Shown in pieces: positions 14,858 to 24,153 of a stretch of DNA of 36,172 nt (position 1 is its first letter; the number at the start of each line of letters is the position of its first letter). The notes below the pieces were generated by a model. It made no database searches. It was not told the origin of the DNA and was given only the letters and a program-made list of their open reading frames with translations. Origin of the DNA: Streptomyces sp. DvalAA-14 (GTDB lineage: Bacteria > Actinomycetota > Actinomycetes > Streptomycetales > Streptomycetaceae); NCBI RefSeq assembly GCF_900091855.1, contig NZ_FMCH01000223.1, positions 1 to 36,172 of the forward strand, given 5' to 3'. The position numbers and the translations under genes were made by a program.

Positions 14858-15844
14858 GTGACCTACAGCGTGAAGGAAACTTTCTCCCCGAGCGTCCGCG
14901 CCCTCCCCCGCGCACCCGGCGCGCCCGGCGTGCCCCCCGCGCCCGGCGGGTCGGTGGCGAGTCCCGACCCGGGAGCCCTGGCCGCCAAGGTCCGCACCCT
15001 CGCGCCGTCGATGACCCGGTCCATGCAGCGGGTGGCCGAGGCGGTCGCCGGCGATCCGGCCGGCTGCGCCCGCCTCACCGTCACCGCGCTCGCCGTCCAC
15101 ACCGGGACGAGCGAGGCCACCGTCGTCCGCACCGCCCGGCTGCTGGGCTACCCCGGCTACCGCGACCTGCGGCTCGCGCTGGCCGCGCTGGCCGCGCAGC
15201 AGGCCACCGGCGCCGCGCCGGCCGTCACCGCCGACATCGCGGTGGACGACCCGCTGGCCGACGTGGTCACCAAGCTCGCCGTGGAGGAGCAGCAGACCCT
15301 CGCCGACACCGCGGCCCAGCTCGACATGAGCCAGCTGGAAGCCGGGGTGGCCGCGTTGGCGGCGGCCCGGCGGATCGATGTGTACGGGGTCGGCGCCTCC
15401 AGCCTGGTCGGGCAGGACCTGGCGCAGAAGCTGCTGCGGATCGGGCTGATAGCGCACGCCCACACCGATCCGCACCTGGCCGTCACCAACGCGGTGCAGC
15501 TGCGGGCCGGCGACGTGGCGCTGGCCATCACCCACTCCGGCAGCACGCACGACGTGGTGGACCCGCTGCGGGCCGCCTTCGACGCCGGCGCCACCACCAT
15601 CGCGATCACCGGGCGGGCGGACGGTACGGTCACGCAGTACGCGGACGTGGTCCTCACCACCGCCACCTCCCGCGAGAGCGAACTGCGACCCGCCGCGATG
15701 TCCAGCCGGACCGGGCAACTGCTGGTCGTGGACTGCCTGTTCATAGGCGTCGCCCAGCGCACCTACGAGGCCGCCGCGCCGGCGCTGTCCGCGTCGTACG
15801 AGGCGCTGGCCCACCGGCACACCCCGCGGGCCGGCCGCGCGTAA
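14858..15844 (+). CDS. RpiR/MurR-family transcriptional regulator (HTH + SIS)
   Basis: The 328-aa protein has an N-terminal RpiR helix-turn-helix (about residues 45-120, with [31 protein letters not shown] split over helices) and a C-terminal SIS sugar-phosphate-binding domain (about 150-290). In the latter, [19 protein letters not shown] and [15 protein letters not shown] show the phosphosugar-binding Ser/Thr loops. Next to murQ its ligand is probably N-acetylmuramic acid 6-phosphate or a related phosphosugar. GTG at 14858 is chosen because a near-perfect promoter ends 7 nt before it. It is followed after 52 nt by murQ and probably represses this unit. Confidence 0.88.
   Translation: MTYSVKETFSPSVRALPRAPGAPGVPPAPGGSVASPDPGALAAKVRTLAPSMTRSMQRVAEAVAGDPAGCARLTVTALAVHTGTSEATVVRTARLLGYPGYRDLRLALAALAAQQATGAAPAVTADIAVDDPLADVVTKLAVEEQQTLADTAAQLDMSQLEAGVAALAAARRIDVYGVGASSLVGQDLAQKLLRIGLIAHAHTDPHLAVTNAVQLRAGDVALAITHSGSTHDVVDPLRAAFDAGATTIAITGRADGTVTQYADVVLTTATSRESELRPAAMSSRTGQLLVVDCLFIGVAQRTYEAAAPALSASYEALAHRHTPRAGRA
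14870..14886. promoter_or_regulatory. Candidate RpiR operator 2 within the first codons
   Basis: This 17-bp element shares TGAA....A.CTTTC with operator 1 (10 of 17 positions) and contains the palindromic core GAAACTTTC. The two centres are 32 bp apart, about three helical turns, so two dimers would sit on the same face. Confidence 0.45.
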
Positions 15845-15896
15845 CGCCTCCGCCTCCCCGCCGCCCCCCGCTGCACAACACCCCGTCGCGAGAAGG

Positions 15897-16853
15897 ATGA
15901 ACGAGCCGCACATGACCCAGTACACCGAGCTGCGCCGCGAGTTGGAGACGCTGACCACCGAGGCGTTCCGGCCCGAGCTCGCCGAGATCGACCGGCTCTC
16001 CACCCTGGAGATCGCCCGCACCATGAACGCCGAGGACAGCACCGTGCCGGCGGCGGTGGCCCGCCAACTCCCGCAGATCGCCGCGGCCATCGACGCGATC
16101 GCCGACCGCATGGCACGCGGCGGCCGACTGGTCTACGCGGGCGCCGGCACCGCCGGGCGGCTCGGCGTGCTCGACGCCAGCGAGTGCCCGCCGACCTTCA
16201 ACACCACGCCCGGCCGCGAGGTGGTGGGGCTGATCGCGGGCGGTCCGGACGCGATGGTCACCTCGGTCGAAGGCGCCGAGGACAGCCGGGAGTTCGCGGC
16301 GACGGATCTGGCGGCGCTCCGCCTGACCGCCGACGACTGCGTGGTGGGGATCTCGGCGTCCGGCCGCACCCCGTACGCGCTGGGCGCGGTGGAGTACGCG
16401 CGGGCGGCCGGCGCGCTGACCGTCGGGCTGTCCTGCAACGCCGACTCGCCGCTGGCCGCTGCCGCCGACCACGGCATCGAGGTGGTGGTCGGGCCCGAAC
16501 TGATCGTCGGCTCGACCCGGTTGAAGTCCGGCACCGCGCAGAAGCTCGTGCTGAACATGCTCTCGACCATCACGATGATCCGGCTCGGCAAGACGTACGG
16601 GAATCTGATGGTCGACGTCCGCGCCTCCAACGAGAAGCTGCGGGCCCGCTCCCGGCGGATCGTCGCCCTCGCCACGGGTGCGGGGGACGCCGCCATCGAA
16701 GCGGCGCTGACGGCCACTGACGGGGAGGTCAAACCGGCGATCCTCACCCTGCTCGCCCACGTCGATGCCCCCACCGCCGCCCGCCTGCTGACGGCCTCCG
16801 ACGGCCACCTCCGCCAGGCGCTGGCCGCAGCGGCAGGAGGGCAGCCGGACTAA
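15897..16853 (+). CDS. murQ: N-acetylmuramic acid 6-phosphate etherase
   Basis: The product of about 313-318 residues has the MurQ signatures: [13 protein letters not shown] and [13 protein letters not shown] at the N terminus, the SIS domain with [28 protein letters not shown], and [15 protein letters not shown]. MurQ cleaves the lactyl ether of MurNAc-6-P to give GlcNAc-6-P and D-lactate in peptidoglycan recycling. Its product can enter the NagA route encoded about 13 kb to the right. The start is uncertain: GAAGG directly touches the ATG at 15897 (too close), while the next ATG at 15912 lies 14 nt away. No AnmK-type kinase or PTS gene is adjacent, so the source of MurNAc-6-P is not evident here. 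Confidence 0.92.
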   Translation: MNEPHMTQYTELRRELETLTTEAFRPELAEIDRLSTLEIARTMNAEDSTVPAAVARQLPQIAAAIDAIADRMARGGRLVYAGAGTAGRLGVLDASECPPTFNTTPGREVVGLIAGGPDAMVTSVEGAEDSREFAATDLAALRLTADDCVVGISASGRTPYALGAVEYARAAGALTVGLSCNADSPLAAAADHGIEVVVGPELIVGSTRLKSGTAQKLVLNMLSTITMIRLGKTYGNLMVDVRASNEKLRARSRRIVALATGAGDAAIEAALTATDGEVKPAILTLLAHVDAPTAARLLTASDGHLRQALAAAAGGQPD

Positions 16854-16970
16854 GCAGGGGGGCAGCCGGCCCAGGCCCGCACTCCTCCGGCACACTCGGC
16901 CCCACCGGAACCGCCCGACGGAACCGCCCACCGGATCCCGACGCCGGATCCCGTACCGGAGAGGCCGCCC

Positions 16971-18344
16971 GTGACCGACCTTCTGGACACCGCCAGGCTC
17001 GACGCCGTCTGCGCCGCGGCACTGGCCACCCACCACTGCCCCTCCGTCTCGGTGGCGGTCGCCGCCGAGGGGGAGGTCGTGCACGCGGGGGCCTGGGGCC
17101 TGGCCGACTCCGCCAGCGGCCGGGCGGCGGAACCCGGTACCGCCTACGGGGTGGGGTCGGTCACCAAGCCGATGACGGCGACCGCCGTGTGCCGCGCCGC
17201 CGACGCGGGCCTGCTGGACCTGGACGCCCCGGTGCCGGCCGCGGCACTGCCGTACTTCGGACCGCACCGGCGCCCGACTGCCCGCGAACTCCTGCGGCAC
17301 CGGGGCGGGCTGGGCGCCTTCTACGCCTGGGACTACGGCGACGGCGCCGCGCCGGTCGACCCGGACCGCTACGCGGTACGCCATCGGGCGCCCGGTTCCG
17401 GCTTCGAGTACGCCAACCTCGGCTACCGGGTGCTCGGCCGCCTGCTGGAGGACGTCACCGGCCGCCCGCTGGGCCACGTCCTGCGGGACGAGGTCTTCGG
17501 CCCGCTGGGGCTCGACAGCTGCCATCTCGGCCCCGTCCACCCGGGCCCGGGCCCGGCCGCCGTCCGGTACACCGCCGACGGCCGCCCGTACCCCGCCTAC
17601 GACTGCGGCCACCCGGGCGCGACCCTCGGCTGGGCCACCGCCTCCGACCTCGCCCTCTTCGCCCAGCGCGCCCCGAGCCTGCTGACGCCGGCGACCACCG
17701 CCGCCGTACGGGACGCGCTGCCGCTGAACGAGCACCTCGGTTACGGCCTCGGCTGGTGCGTCGCGGGCGGCGGCCGGGACGGCCGCCCGCTGGTGCTCAG
17801 CCACAGCGGTGGCGGCGGCGGGACGGGCGCCATGGTCGTAGCGGTGCCCGAACAGCGCCTCTCGGTGGCCGTGCTGACCAACTCCACCAACAAGGCGGCC
17901 CGGGACGCGGTGCTCGGCGCGCTGCTCGGCATGCTCGTCCCGGGCTTCCAGCTGGAGTGGATCATCGTGCCGCACGACGATCCGGAGCGGCCGCTGGAGC
18001 TGCCACCGGGCCGGTGGACCGGCCGGATCCCGGCGCCCGAGCGCGAGCTGGCGGTCGAGCTGCGGATACGGGAGGCGGGCCGGATAGACCTGCGGGTCGA
18101 CGGCGAGCGGGCGGAGGGCACCGCGTCGGCCTCCCGGGACTGGGATCTGCGGGCGGCCCTGCCGCTGCCGCTGCCCACCGCCGACGCCCGCGTCAACAGC
18201 CCGCTGCTCAGCCTGGGCCTGCGCCGGTCCACCACGCCGGACGGCGCGGAGCTGACCGGGGTGGCCACCGCGTACAAGGCCGGCGAGGCGGGCGGCTTCC
18301 TCGGCAACTACCTGAGCCACCGCGTGGCGTTGCGCCCGAGCTGA
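16971..18344 (+). CDS. Serine beta-lactamase-like hydrolase (class C/penicillin-binding type)
   Basis: The 457-aa protein belongs to the beta-lactamase/DD-peptidase superfamily: the catalytic tetrad motif is SVTK (in GVGSVTKPM), the second motif is YANLGY (YxN), and the third region is HSGGGGGTG. The C-terminal 100 residues form a beta-rich domain as in esterase-type members. There is no signal peptide, so a cytoplasmic role such as esterase or peptide cleavage is more likely than antibiotic resistance. The start is GTG with GGAGAGG 6 nt upstream. It follows murQ by 117 nt on the same strand; a link to muropeptide recycling is only suggested by this position. Confidence 0.82.
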   Translation: MTDLLDTARLDAVCAAALATHHCPSVSVAVAAEGEVVHAGAWGLADSASGRAAEPGTAYGVGSVTKPMTATAVCRAADAGLLDLDAPVPAAALPYFGPHRRPTARELLRHRGGLGAFYAWDYGDGAAPVDPDRYAVRHRAPGSGFEYANLGYRVLGRLLEDVTGRPLGHVLRDEVFGPLGLDSCHLGPVHPGPGPAAVRYTADGRPYPAYDCGHPGATLGWATASDLALFAQRAPSLLTPATTAAVRDALPLNEHLGYGLGWCVAGGGRDGRPLVLSHSGGGGGTGAMVVAVPEQRLSVAVLTNSTNKAARDAVLGALLGMLVPGFQLEWIIVPHDDPERPLELPPGRWTGRIPAPERELAVELRIREAGRIDLRVDGERAEGTASASRDWDLRAALPLPLPTADARVNSPLLSLGLRRSTTPDGAELTGVATAYKAGEAGGFLGNYLSHRVALRPS

Positions 18345-18388
18345 CGGCGGGATCCGTCGTACATACGGCGGCCACGCCACGACCGGGC

Positions 18389-18449
18389 AGCACGCGAAGG
18401 CGGCGCCCCCTCCCCGAGGGGAGGAGGCGCCGCCTGCTGTGCGCGTGCT
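18389..18449. terminator. Large bidirectional terminator between hydrolase gene and groEL2
   Basis: The inner stem AGGCGGCGCC (18398-18407) pairs perfectly with GGCGCCGCCT (18426-18435) and continues with CCTCCCC/GGGGAGG. A second outer stem AGCACGCG (18389-18396) pairs with CGCGTGCT (18442-18449). It sits in the 125-nt gap between two convergent stops. Confidence 0.85.
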
Positions 18450-18469
18450 GGACGTTCGACCCCGAAGGA

Positions 18470-20297
<1,828 letters not shown>

Positions 20298-20351
20298 CGT
20301 CGGAGGGCGTTGCCCCTCTTGCGGGCGCCTCGTGCGACGCAGACGCATGAA

Positions 20352-20381
20352 GGGCCCGCACCCCTGGAGGGGTGCGGACCC
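20352..20381 (-). terminator. Terminator after the cold-shock gene
   Basis: CCGCACCCC (20356-20364) pairs with GGGGTGCGG (20369-20377) around TGGA, extended by GGG/CCC beyond one mismatch. It lies 55 nt after the csp stop and also insulates the groEL2 promoter. Confidence 0.75.
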
Positions 20382-20436
20382 TGCACGCGTGAGAAACCGT
20401 GCGAACGGAGCGTCGATGGCCGAACGCGCCGGGATG

Positions 20437-20640
20437 TCAGCCTGCCAGCCGGACCATGTCCGCCTGCGGCCCCTTCTGACCCTGCGAGATCTCGAACTCG
20501 ACTCGCTGGCCTTCTTCGAGGGTGCGGTAGCCGTCCATCTGGATCGCGCTGTAGTGGACGAAAACATCCGCACCACCGTCGACCGCGATGAAGCCGTAGC
20601 CCTTCTCCGCGTTGAACCACTTGACGGTGCCCTGAGCCAT
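20437..20640 (-). CDS. Cold-shock protein (CspA family)
   Basis: The 67-aa single cold-shock domain has the RNA-binding motifs RNP1 (KGYGFI, 14-19) and RNP2 (VFVHY, 26-30), with the usual [18 protein letters not shown] opening. It binds single-stranded RNA or DNA and melts secondary structure; Streptomyces carries several paralogues. GGGGAG precedes the ATG by 7 nt. A TACGGT hexamer on the minus strand (20728-20723) may be the -10, leaving a leader of about 75 nt. An in-frame ATG two codons upstream (20646) is possible, but MAQG is the conserved start. Confidence 0.95.
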   Translation of the reverse strand: MAQGTVKWFNAEKGYGFIAVDGGADVFVHYSAIQMDGYRTLEEGQRVEFEISQGQKGPQADMVRLAG

Positions 20641-21116
20641 TCCCAACTCCCCTATTACTGGCCCTGTCGCAGCCCCGCACTCCGCGGGCCCGGGTCAGAC
20701 CTCACCCGCCGGAGCGACCCTTACCGTAGTCAGGTGGGAGCCCTGGGAGGCGTGCGCCGGAACGCGTCGACCGCGGCTGAATGTATCTGCACGGATGCCC
20801 AGTGCAACAGGTCAATCGGACGAGAATTCTGGGTCTGACTCATCGGAAATAACCCAGGAAAAGGAGATAAGGAGGGGCATCTCGGACCGGACATAACGGA
20901 TCATCCGGAAAATTCAATCGTGAATTTGGCGATAAATCGTCGCAGCCGGCCGTCCCGGCCCGCTCGCTTGCCCCCGGCAACTGTACAACGCTTCAACTAC
21001 CGCGCCGCACCGCCCTACGCCCTCCCGCACCACCCCAACGCAGCAGCCCCGCCCACCACAAAGGGTGAACGGGGCTGCTGCGTCAGAGCTTCCTACAGAA
21101 CCGCGGCGATTCCGTT
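20641..21116. other. 476-nt spacer upstream of csp
   Basis: It holds the csp leader and probable promoter, an A/T-richer stretch at about 20800-20940 that stands out in this GC-rich window, and the terminator of the metM-metO operon. No convincing gene lies inside. Confidence 0.5.
21038..21083 (-). terminator. Terminator of the metM-metO operon
   Basis: A perfect 14-bp stem (21038-21051 with 21070-21083; arms ACGCAGCAGCCCCG and CGGGGCTGCTGCGT) encloses an 18-nt loop. It starts 33 nt after the metO stop. Confidence 0.88.
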
Positions 21117-21392
21117 TCAGCCGCCGGCCACCGCGGGAATGATCGACACACTGGCGCCGTCCGGCACCGCGGTGTCGAGACCTTCCGAGAAACGCACATC
21201 GTCGTCGTTGACATAAACGTTCACGAAACGGCGGAGCTTTCCGCTGTCATCGAGAACCCGCGCGGAAATACCGGTGTGATTGTTCTCCAGCGAGGTGATG
21301 ACCTCGGCCAGTGTGCCGCCCTCGGCCGGCACTTCCGCCTGGCCGCCGGTGTAGGTGCGGAGAATGGTCGGGATACGGACGGATGCGGTCAT
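21117..21392 (-). CDS. metO: Sulfur carrier protein MetO (MoaD/ThiS/CysO-like)
   Basis: The 91-aa ubiquitin-like protein ends in the diglycine AVAGG that is activated and thiocarboxylated in MoaD/ThiS carriers. It strongly resembles mycobacterial CysO (IPTILR, TGGQ, LRRFVNVYVNDDDVRFS, PAVAGG). In Streptomyces the carrier encoded after the threonine-synthase-like gene has been reported as MetO, which in its thiocarboxylate form supplies sulfur to MetM to make homocysteine from O-phosphohomoserine (recalled literature, not checked). The ATG overlaps the metM stop as ATGA, so the two are translationally coupled and both lie behind the SAM riboswitch. A generic annotation would be 'MoaD/ThiS family protein'. 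Confidence 0.88.
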   Translation of the reverse strand: MTASVRIPTILRTYTGGQAEVPAEGGTLAEVITSLENNHTGISARVLDDSGKLRRFVNVYVNDDDVRFSEGLDTAVPDGASVSIIPAVAGG

Positions 21393-22687
21393 GCGAGGCC
21401 AGCCTCTCGGAACGCGGCAACGGTGGGGCGGATGATCGCGGTGGGTCCGGTGGTCGGCGCCACCGCGTCCAGGGTCTTGAGTCCGTCGCCGGTGTTGAGC
21501 ACGACGGTCTCGGCGGCCGGGTCGAGTTGCCCGGTCTCGATCAGCTTCTTCAGCACGCCCACGGTCACCCCGCCGGCCGTCTCGCCGAAGATGCCCTCGG
21601 TGCGGGCGAGCAGTTTGATCGCGGCCACGATCTGCTCGTCGTCCACGTCCTCGACCGCGCCGCCGGTGCGCCGGGCGATGTCCAGCACATACGGCCCGTC
21701 CGCCGGGTTGCCGATCGCCAGCGACTTGGCGATGGTGTCCGGCTTGACCGGCCGCACCACGTCCTGGCCGGCCTTGTAGGCCGCCGAGACCGGGGAGCAG
21801 CCCTCGGCCTGGGCGCCGTAGATCCGGTAGGGCTTGTCCTCGACGAGGCCGAGCTTGATCAGCTCCTGCAGGCCCTTGTCGATCTTGGTCAACTGTGAGC
21901 CGGAGGCGATCGGAACGACCAGGTTGTCCGGCAGCCGCCAGCCGAGCTGCTCGGCGATCTCGTAGGCCAGCGTCTTGGAGCCCTCGCCGTAGTAGGGCCG
22001 CAGATTGACGTTGACGAAGCCCCAGCCCTCGCCGATCGGGTCGCCGATCAGCTCCGAGCAGAAACGGTTCACATCGTCGTACGAGCCCTCGATGCCCACC
22101 AGTTCGCCGCCGTAGACCGCGGCCATGACGACCTTGCCGGCCTCCAGGTCGTGCGGGATGAACACGCACGAGCGCAGGCCGGCGCGGGCCGCGGCGGCGC
22201 CGACGGCGCCGGCGAGGTTGCCGGTCGAGGAGCAGGACAGCGTGGTCAGGCCGAAGGTGCGGGCGGCCTCCAGGGCGATGGCGACGACCCGGTCCTTGAA
22301 GGAGTGCGTCGGGTTGCCGGAGTCGTCCTTGACGTACAGGCCGCCGGTGATGCCCAGTTCGCGGGCCAGGTTGTCGGCCTTGACGAGCTTGGTCCACCCC
22401 GGGTTCAGGTTCGGGTGGTCGGCGACGTCGGCGGACACCGGCAGCAGCGGTGCGTACCGCCAGATGCTGGCCGGGCCGGCCTCGATCCGCCGGCGCAGGC
22501 CCTCGGGGTCGCCCAGCGGCAGGTCGTAGGCCACTTCGAGCGGCCCGAAACATTCCTGGCAGGCGAAGATCGGGCTGAGCGGGAAGCGGGTGCCGCATTC
22601 CCGGCAGGACAGCGCGGCGGCCGGTCCGAAGGGGGCGGGGCGAGGGGGGGTGGTGTCGTCGGTACCGGCGACGGTCTGCACAGCCAT
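21389..22687 (-). CDS. metM: MetM: threonine-synthase-like homocysteine synthase
   Basis: By sequence this 432-aa PLP enzyme is a threonine synthase: an N-terminal zinc-ribbon (Cys28, 31, 43, 46), the PLP lysine in NPTHSFKDR (Lys131) and the phosphate loop SSTGNLAGAV. Its context points elsewhere: a SAM-I riboswitch precedes it and the CysO-like carrier metO overlaps its stop. Streptomyces MetM is reported to convert O-phosphohomoserine and thiocarboxylated MetO to homocysteine, the step before methionine; this gene fits that description. Databases may label it thrC. Start: ATG at 22687 with AAAGGG 10 nt upstream; an in-frame ATG at 22711 is possible. Whether it retains threonine synthase activity is open. 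Confidence 0.88.
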   Translation of the reverse strand: MAVQTVAGTDDTTPPRPAPFGPAAALSCRECGTRFPLSPIFACQECFGPLEVAYDLPLGDPEGLRRRIEAGPASIWRYAPLLPVSADVADHPNLNPGWTKLVKADNLARELGITGGLYVKDDSGNPTHSFKDRVVAIALEAARTFGLTTLSCSSTGNLAGAVGAAAARAGLRSCVFIPHDLEAGKVVMAAVYGGELVGIEGSYDDVNRFCSELIGDPIGEGWGFVNVNLRPYYGEGSKTLAYEIAEQLGWRLPDNLVVPIASGSQLTKIDKGLQELIKLGLVEDKPYRIYGAQAEGCSPVSAAYKAGQDVVRPVKPDTIAKSLAIGNPADGPYVLDIARRTGGAVEDVDDEQIVAAIKLLARTEGIFGETAGGVTVGVLKKLIETGQLDPAAETVVLNTGDGLKTLDAVAPTTGPTAIIRPTVAAFREAGLA

Positions 22688-22706
22688 GATGGCGAGGCCC
22701 TTTCTC

Positions 22707-22832
22707 CTCATCTTCCTCGTGACGTACGTCGCCACGAGACGGAATTGGCACCTTCCCCACCGTGTGACCTCGCGGTCGGCGGGAGGGTTGCCGGGGCTTC
22801 AACGGGCCGTTCCCTCTGCCCCTCTGGATGAG
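22707..22832 (-). promoter_or_regulatory. SAM-I (S-box) riboswitch
   Basis: Read on the minus strand, the leader shows the S-box core in order: CTCATCCAGAGGGGCAGAGG, AACGGCCCGTTGAAGCC, CCGGCAACCCTC, GGTGCCAATTCC, then a 9-bp P4 hairpin (CTCGTGGCG / CGTCACGAG) and GATGAG. P1 is closed by CTCATC (22832-22827) and GATGAG (22712-22707). The 3' P1 strand runs into GAGGAGAAAGGG, the purine-rich ribosome-binding region before metM, so SAM binding should hide it and lower translation. I see no separate terminator hairpin, which favours translational control. Confidence 0.92.
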
Positions 22833-23037
22833 CGGTATGGCACCGGACGCGATGATCCGGGCATTTGTCGTTCCGGCGGCCCCGGGATGCGGGGACCGCA
22901 GGTGTTGCTCAAGACTGTAACTGAGAAGTGTCGTGTTCGAGCCTCCCGTCCGTACCGCGAGATGGGTCGGAAGGGGCGCCCCGGGCACCGCAGCCGGGCA
23001 TGACAACCGGGTTTCACTCCGGCAGGGAGAAGCGCAC

Positions 23038-24003
23038 GTGCTCGATGAGGTGGAGCGCTGGCTGGCGCGCCGGTCGTGGTCGGCGAACGATCGGCCCCTG
23101 AACCTGCTGCTGGCCGCGAAACGCGCGGCGGGCGAGCGAGGCACGATCAGTGTGGTGCTGCCGGCCCTGAACGAGGAGGCGACCGTCGGCGACATCGTCA
23201 CCGCGATCCGTCGCGACCTGATGACGCCGGAGGTGCCCCTCGTGGACGAGCTGGTGGTGGTCGACTCCGGCTCGGACGACCGTACGGCGCAGGTGGCCGC
23301 CGACGCCGGGGCCCGGGTGGTGCGGCGGGACGCGATCCTGCCCCGGCTGCCCACCGTGCCCGGCAAGGGCGAGGTGCTGTGGCGGTCACTGATGGTCACC
23401 AGCGGGGAGATCGTCGCCTTCATCGACGCCGACCTGCGCGAATTCGACACCCGGTTCGTCTCCGGGATCGTGGGGCCGCTGCTCACCGATCCGGGCATCG
23501 GGCTGGTCAAGGCGATGTACGACCGCCCGCTGGAGACCGGCGGCGAGGTGGTGGCGGCCGGCGGCGGCCGGGTCACCGAGCTGGTGGCGCGCCCGCTGCT
23601 GAACCTGCACTGGCCGCGGCTGGCCGGCTTCGTCCAGCCCCTCGGCGGGGAGTACGCCGCCCGGCGCTCGCTGCTGGAGCGGCTGCCGTTCCCGGTCGGC
23701 TACGGGGTGGAGCTGGGCATGCTGGTCGACGCGCTCAACCTGGTCGGCCTGGACGCCATGGCGCAGGTGGACGTGGGCGAGCGGCACCACCGCCACCAGG
23801 ACGGCCAGGCCCTGGGCCGGATGGCCGCCACGATCTACCACACCGCGCAGCACCGGCTGGCCCGCGCCCACCTGGTCCGTCCGCTGCTGACCCAGTTCGA
23901 CCGGGAGAACGACGGCTTCATCCCGCGCACCCATTCGGTGGACACCCAGGAGCGCCCGCCGATGCTGGAGATCGGCGAGTACCTGGCACGGCGTGCAGCC
24001 TGA
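23038..24003 (+). CDS. gpgS: Glucosyl-3-phosphoglycerate synthase
   Basis: The 321-aa GT-A glycosyltransferase of family GT81 shows ISVVLPALNEEATVGDIV (nucleotide-binding strand), VDSGSDDRTA, PGKGEVLWRSL, the metal-binding FIDADLREF (D-A-D) and GYGVELGMLVD with HRHQD downstream. GpgS transfers glucose from a nucleotide sugar to 3-phosphoglycerate, the first step to glucosylglycerate, a compatible solute and a precursor of methylglucose lipopolysaccharides. GTG at 23038 is chosen because AGGGAGA lies 7 nt upstream; the frame is open further up without a better site. It is followed by otsA, so this stretch serves osmolyte and stress physiology. No GpgP phosphatase is adjacent. Confidence 0.88.
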   Translation: MLDEVERWLARRSWSANDRPLNLLLAAKRAAGERGTISVVLPALNEEATVGDIVTAIRRDLMTPEVPLVDELVVVDSGSDDRTAQVAADAGARVVRRDAILPRLPTVPGKGEVLWRSLMVTSGEIVAFIDADLREFDTRFVSGIVGPLLTDPGIGLVKAMYDRPLETGGEVVAAGGGRVTELVARPLLNLHWPRLAGFVQPLGGEYAARRSLLERLPFPVGYGVELGMLVDALNLVGLDAMAQVDVGERHHRHQDGQALGRMAATIYHTAQHRLARAHLVRPLLTQFDRENDGFIPRTHSVDTQERPPMLEIGEYLARRAA

Positions 24004-24141
24004 GCCGCCGGAGCGGCCGGCCGGGCGGGCGCCGGCCGACCGGGCCGGCGGCGCGACCGGAGCGGGGCCGGAATCGGCCGAGGTGGTGGCCGGGCGGCGG
24101 CACATGCCGGGTGGGTTGGTTTGAGGCACGGCGTGCCTGGC

Positions 24142-24147
24142 TAAGCT
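24142..24147 (+). promoter_or_regulatory. -10 element of leaderless otsA
   Basis: TAAGCT ends 6 nt before the ATG at 24154, and no Shine-Dalgarno sequence is present. TTGAGG (24121-24126) or TTGGTT (24116-24121) may be the -35, with spacers of 15 or 20 nt. Confidence 0.55.
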
Positions 24148-24153
24148 CGCGGC

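Noticed and set aside
22933..23037. Upstream start of gpgS at 22933
   Set aside because: The extension has no ribosome-binding site support and family-like sequence begins near VLDEVERW after the SD-led GTG at 23038.
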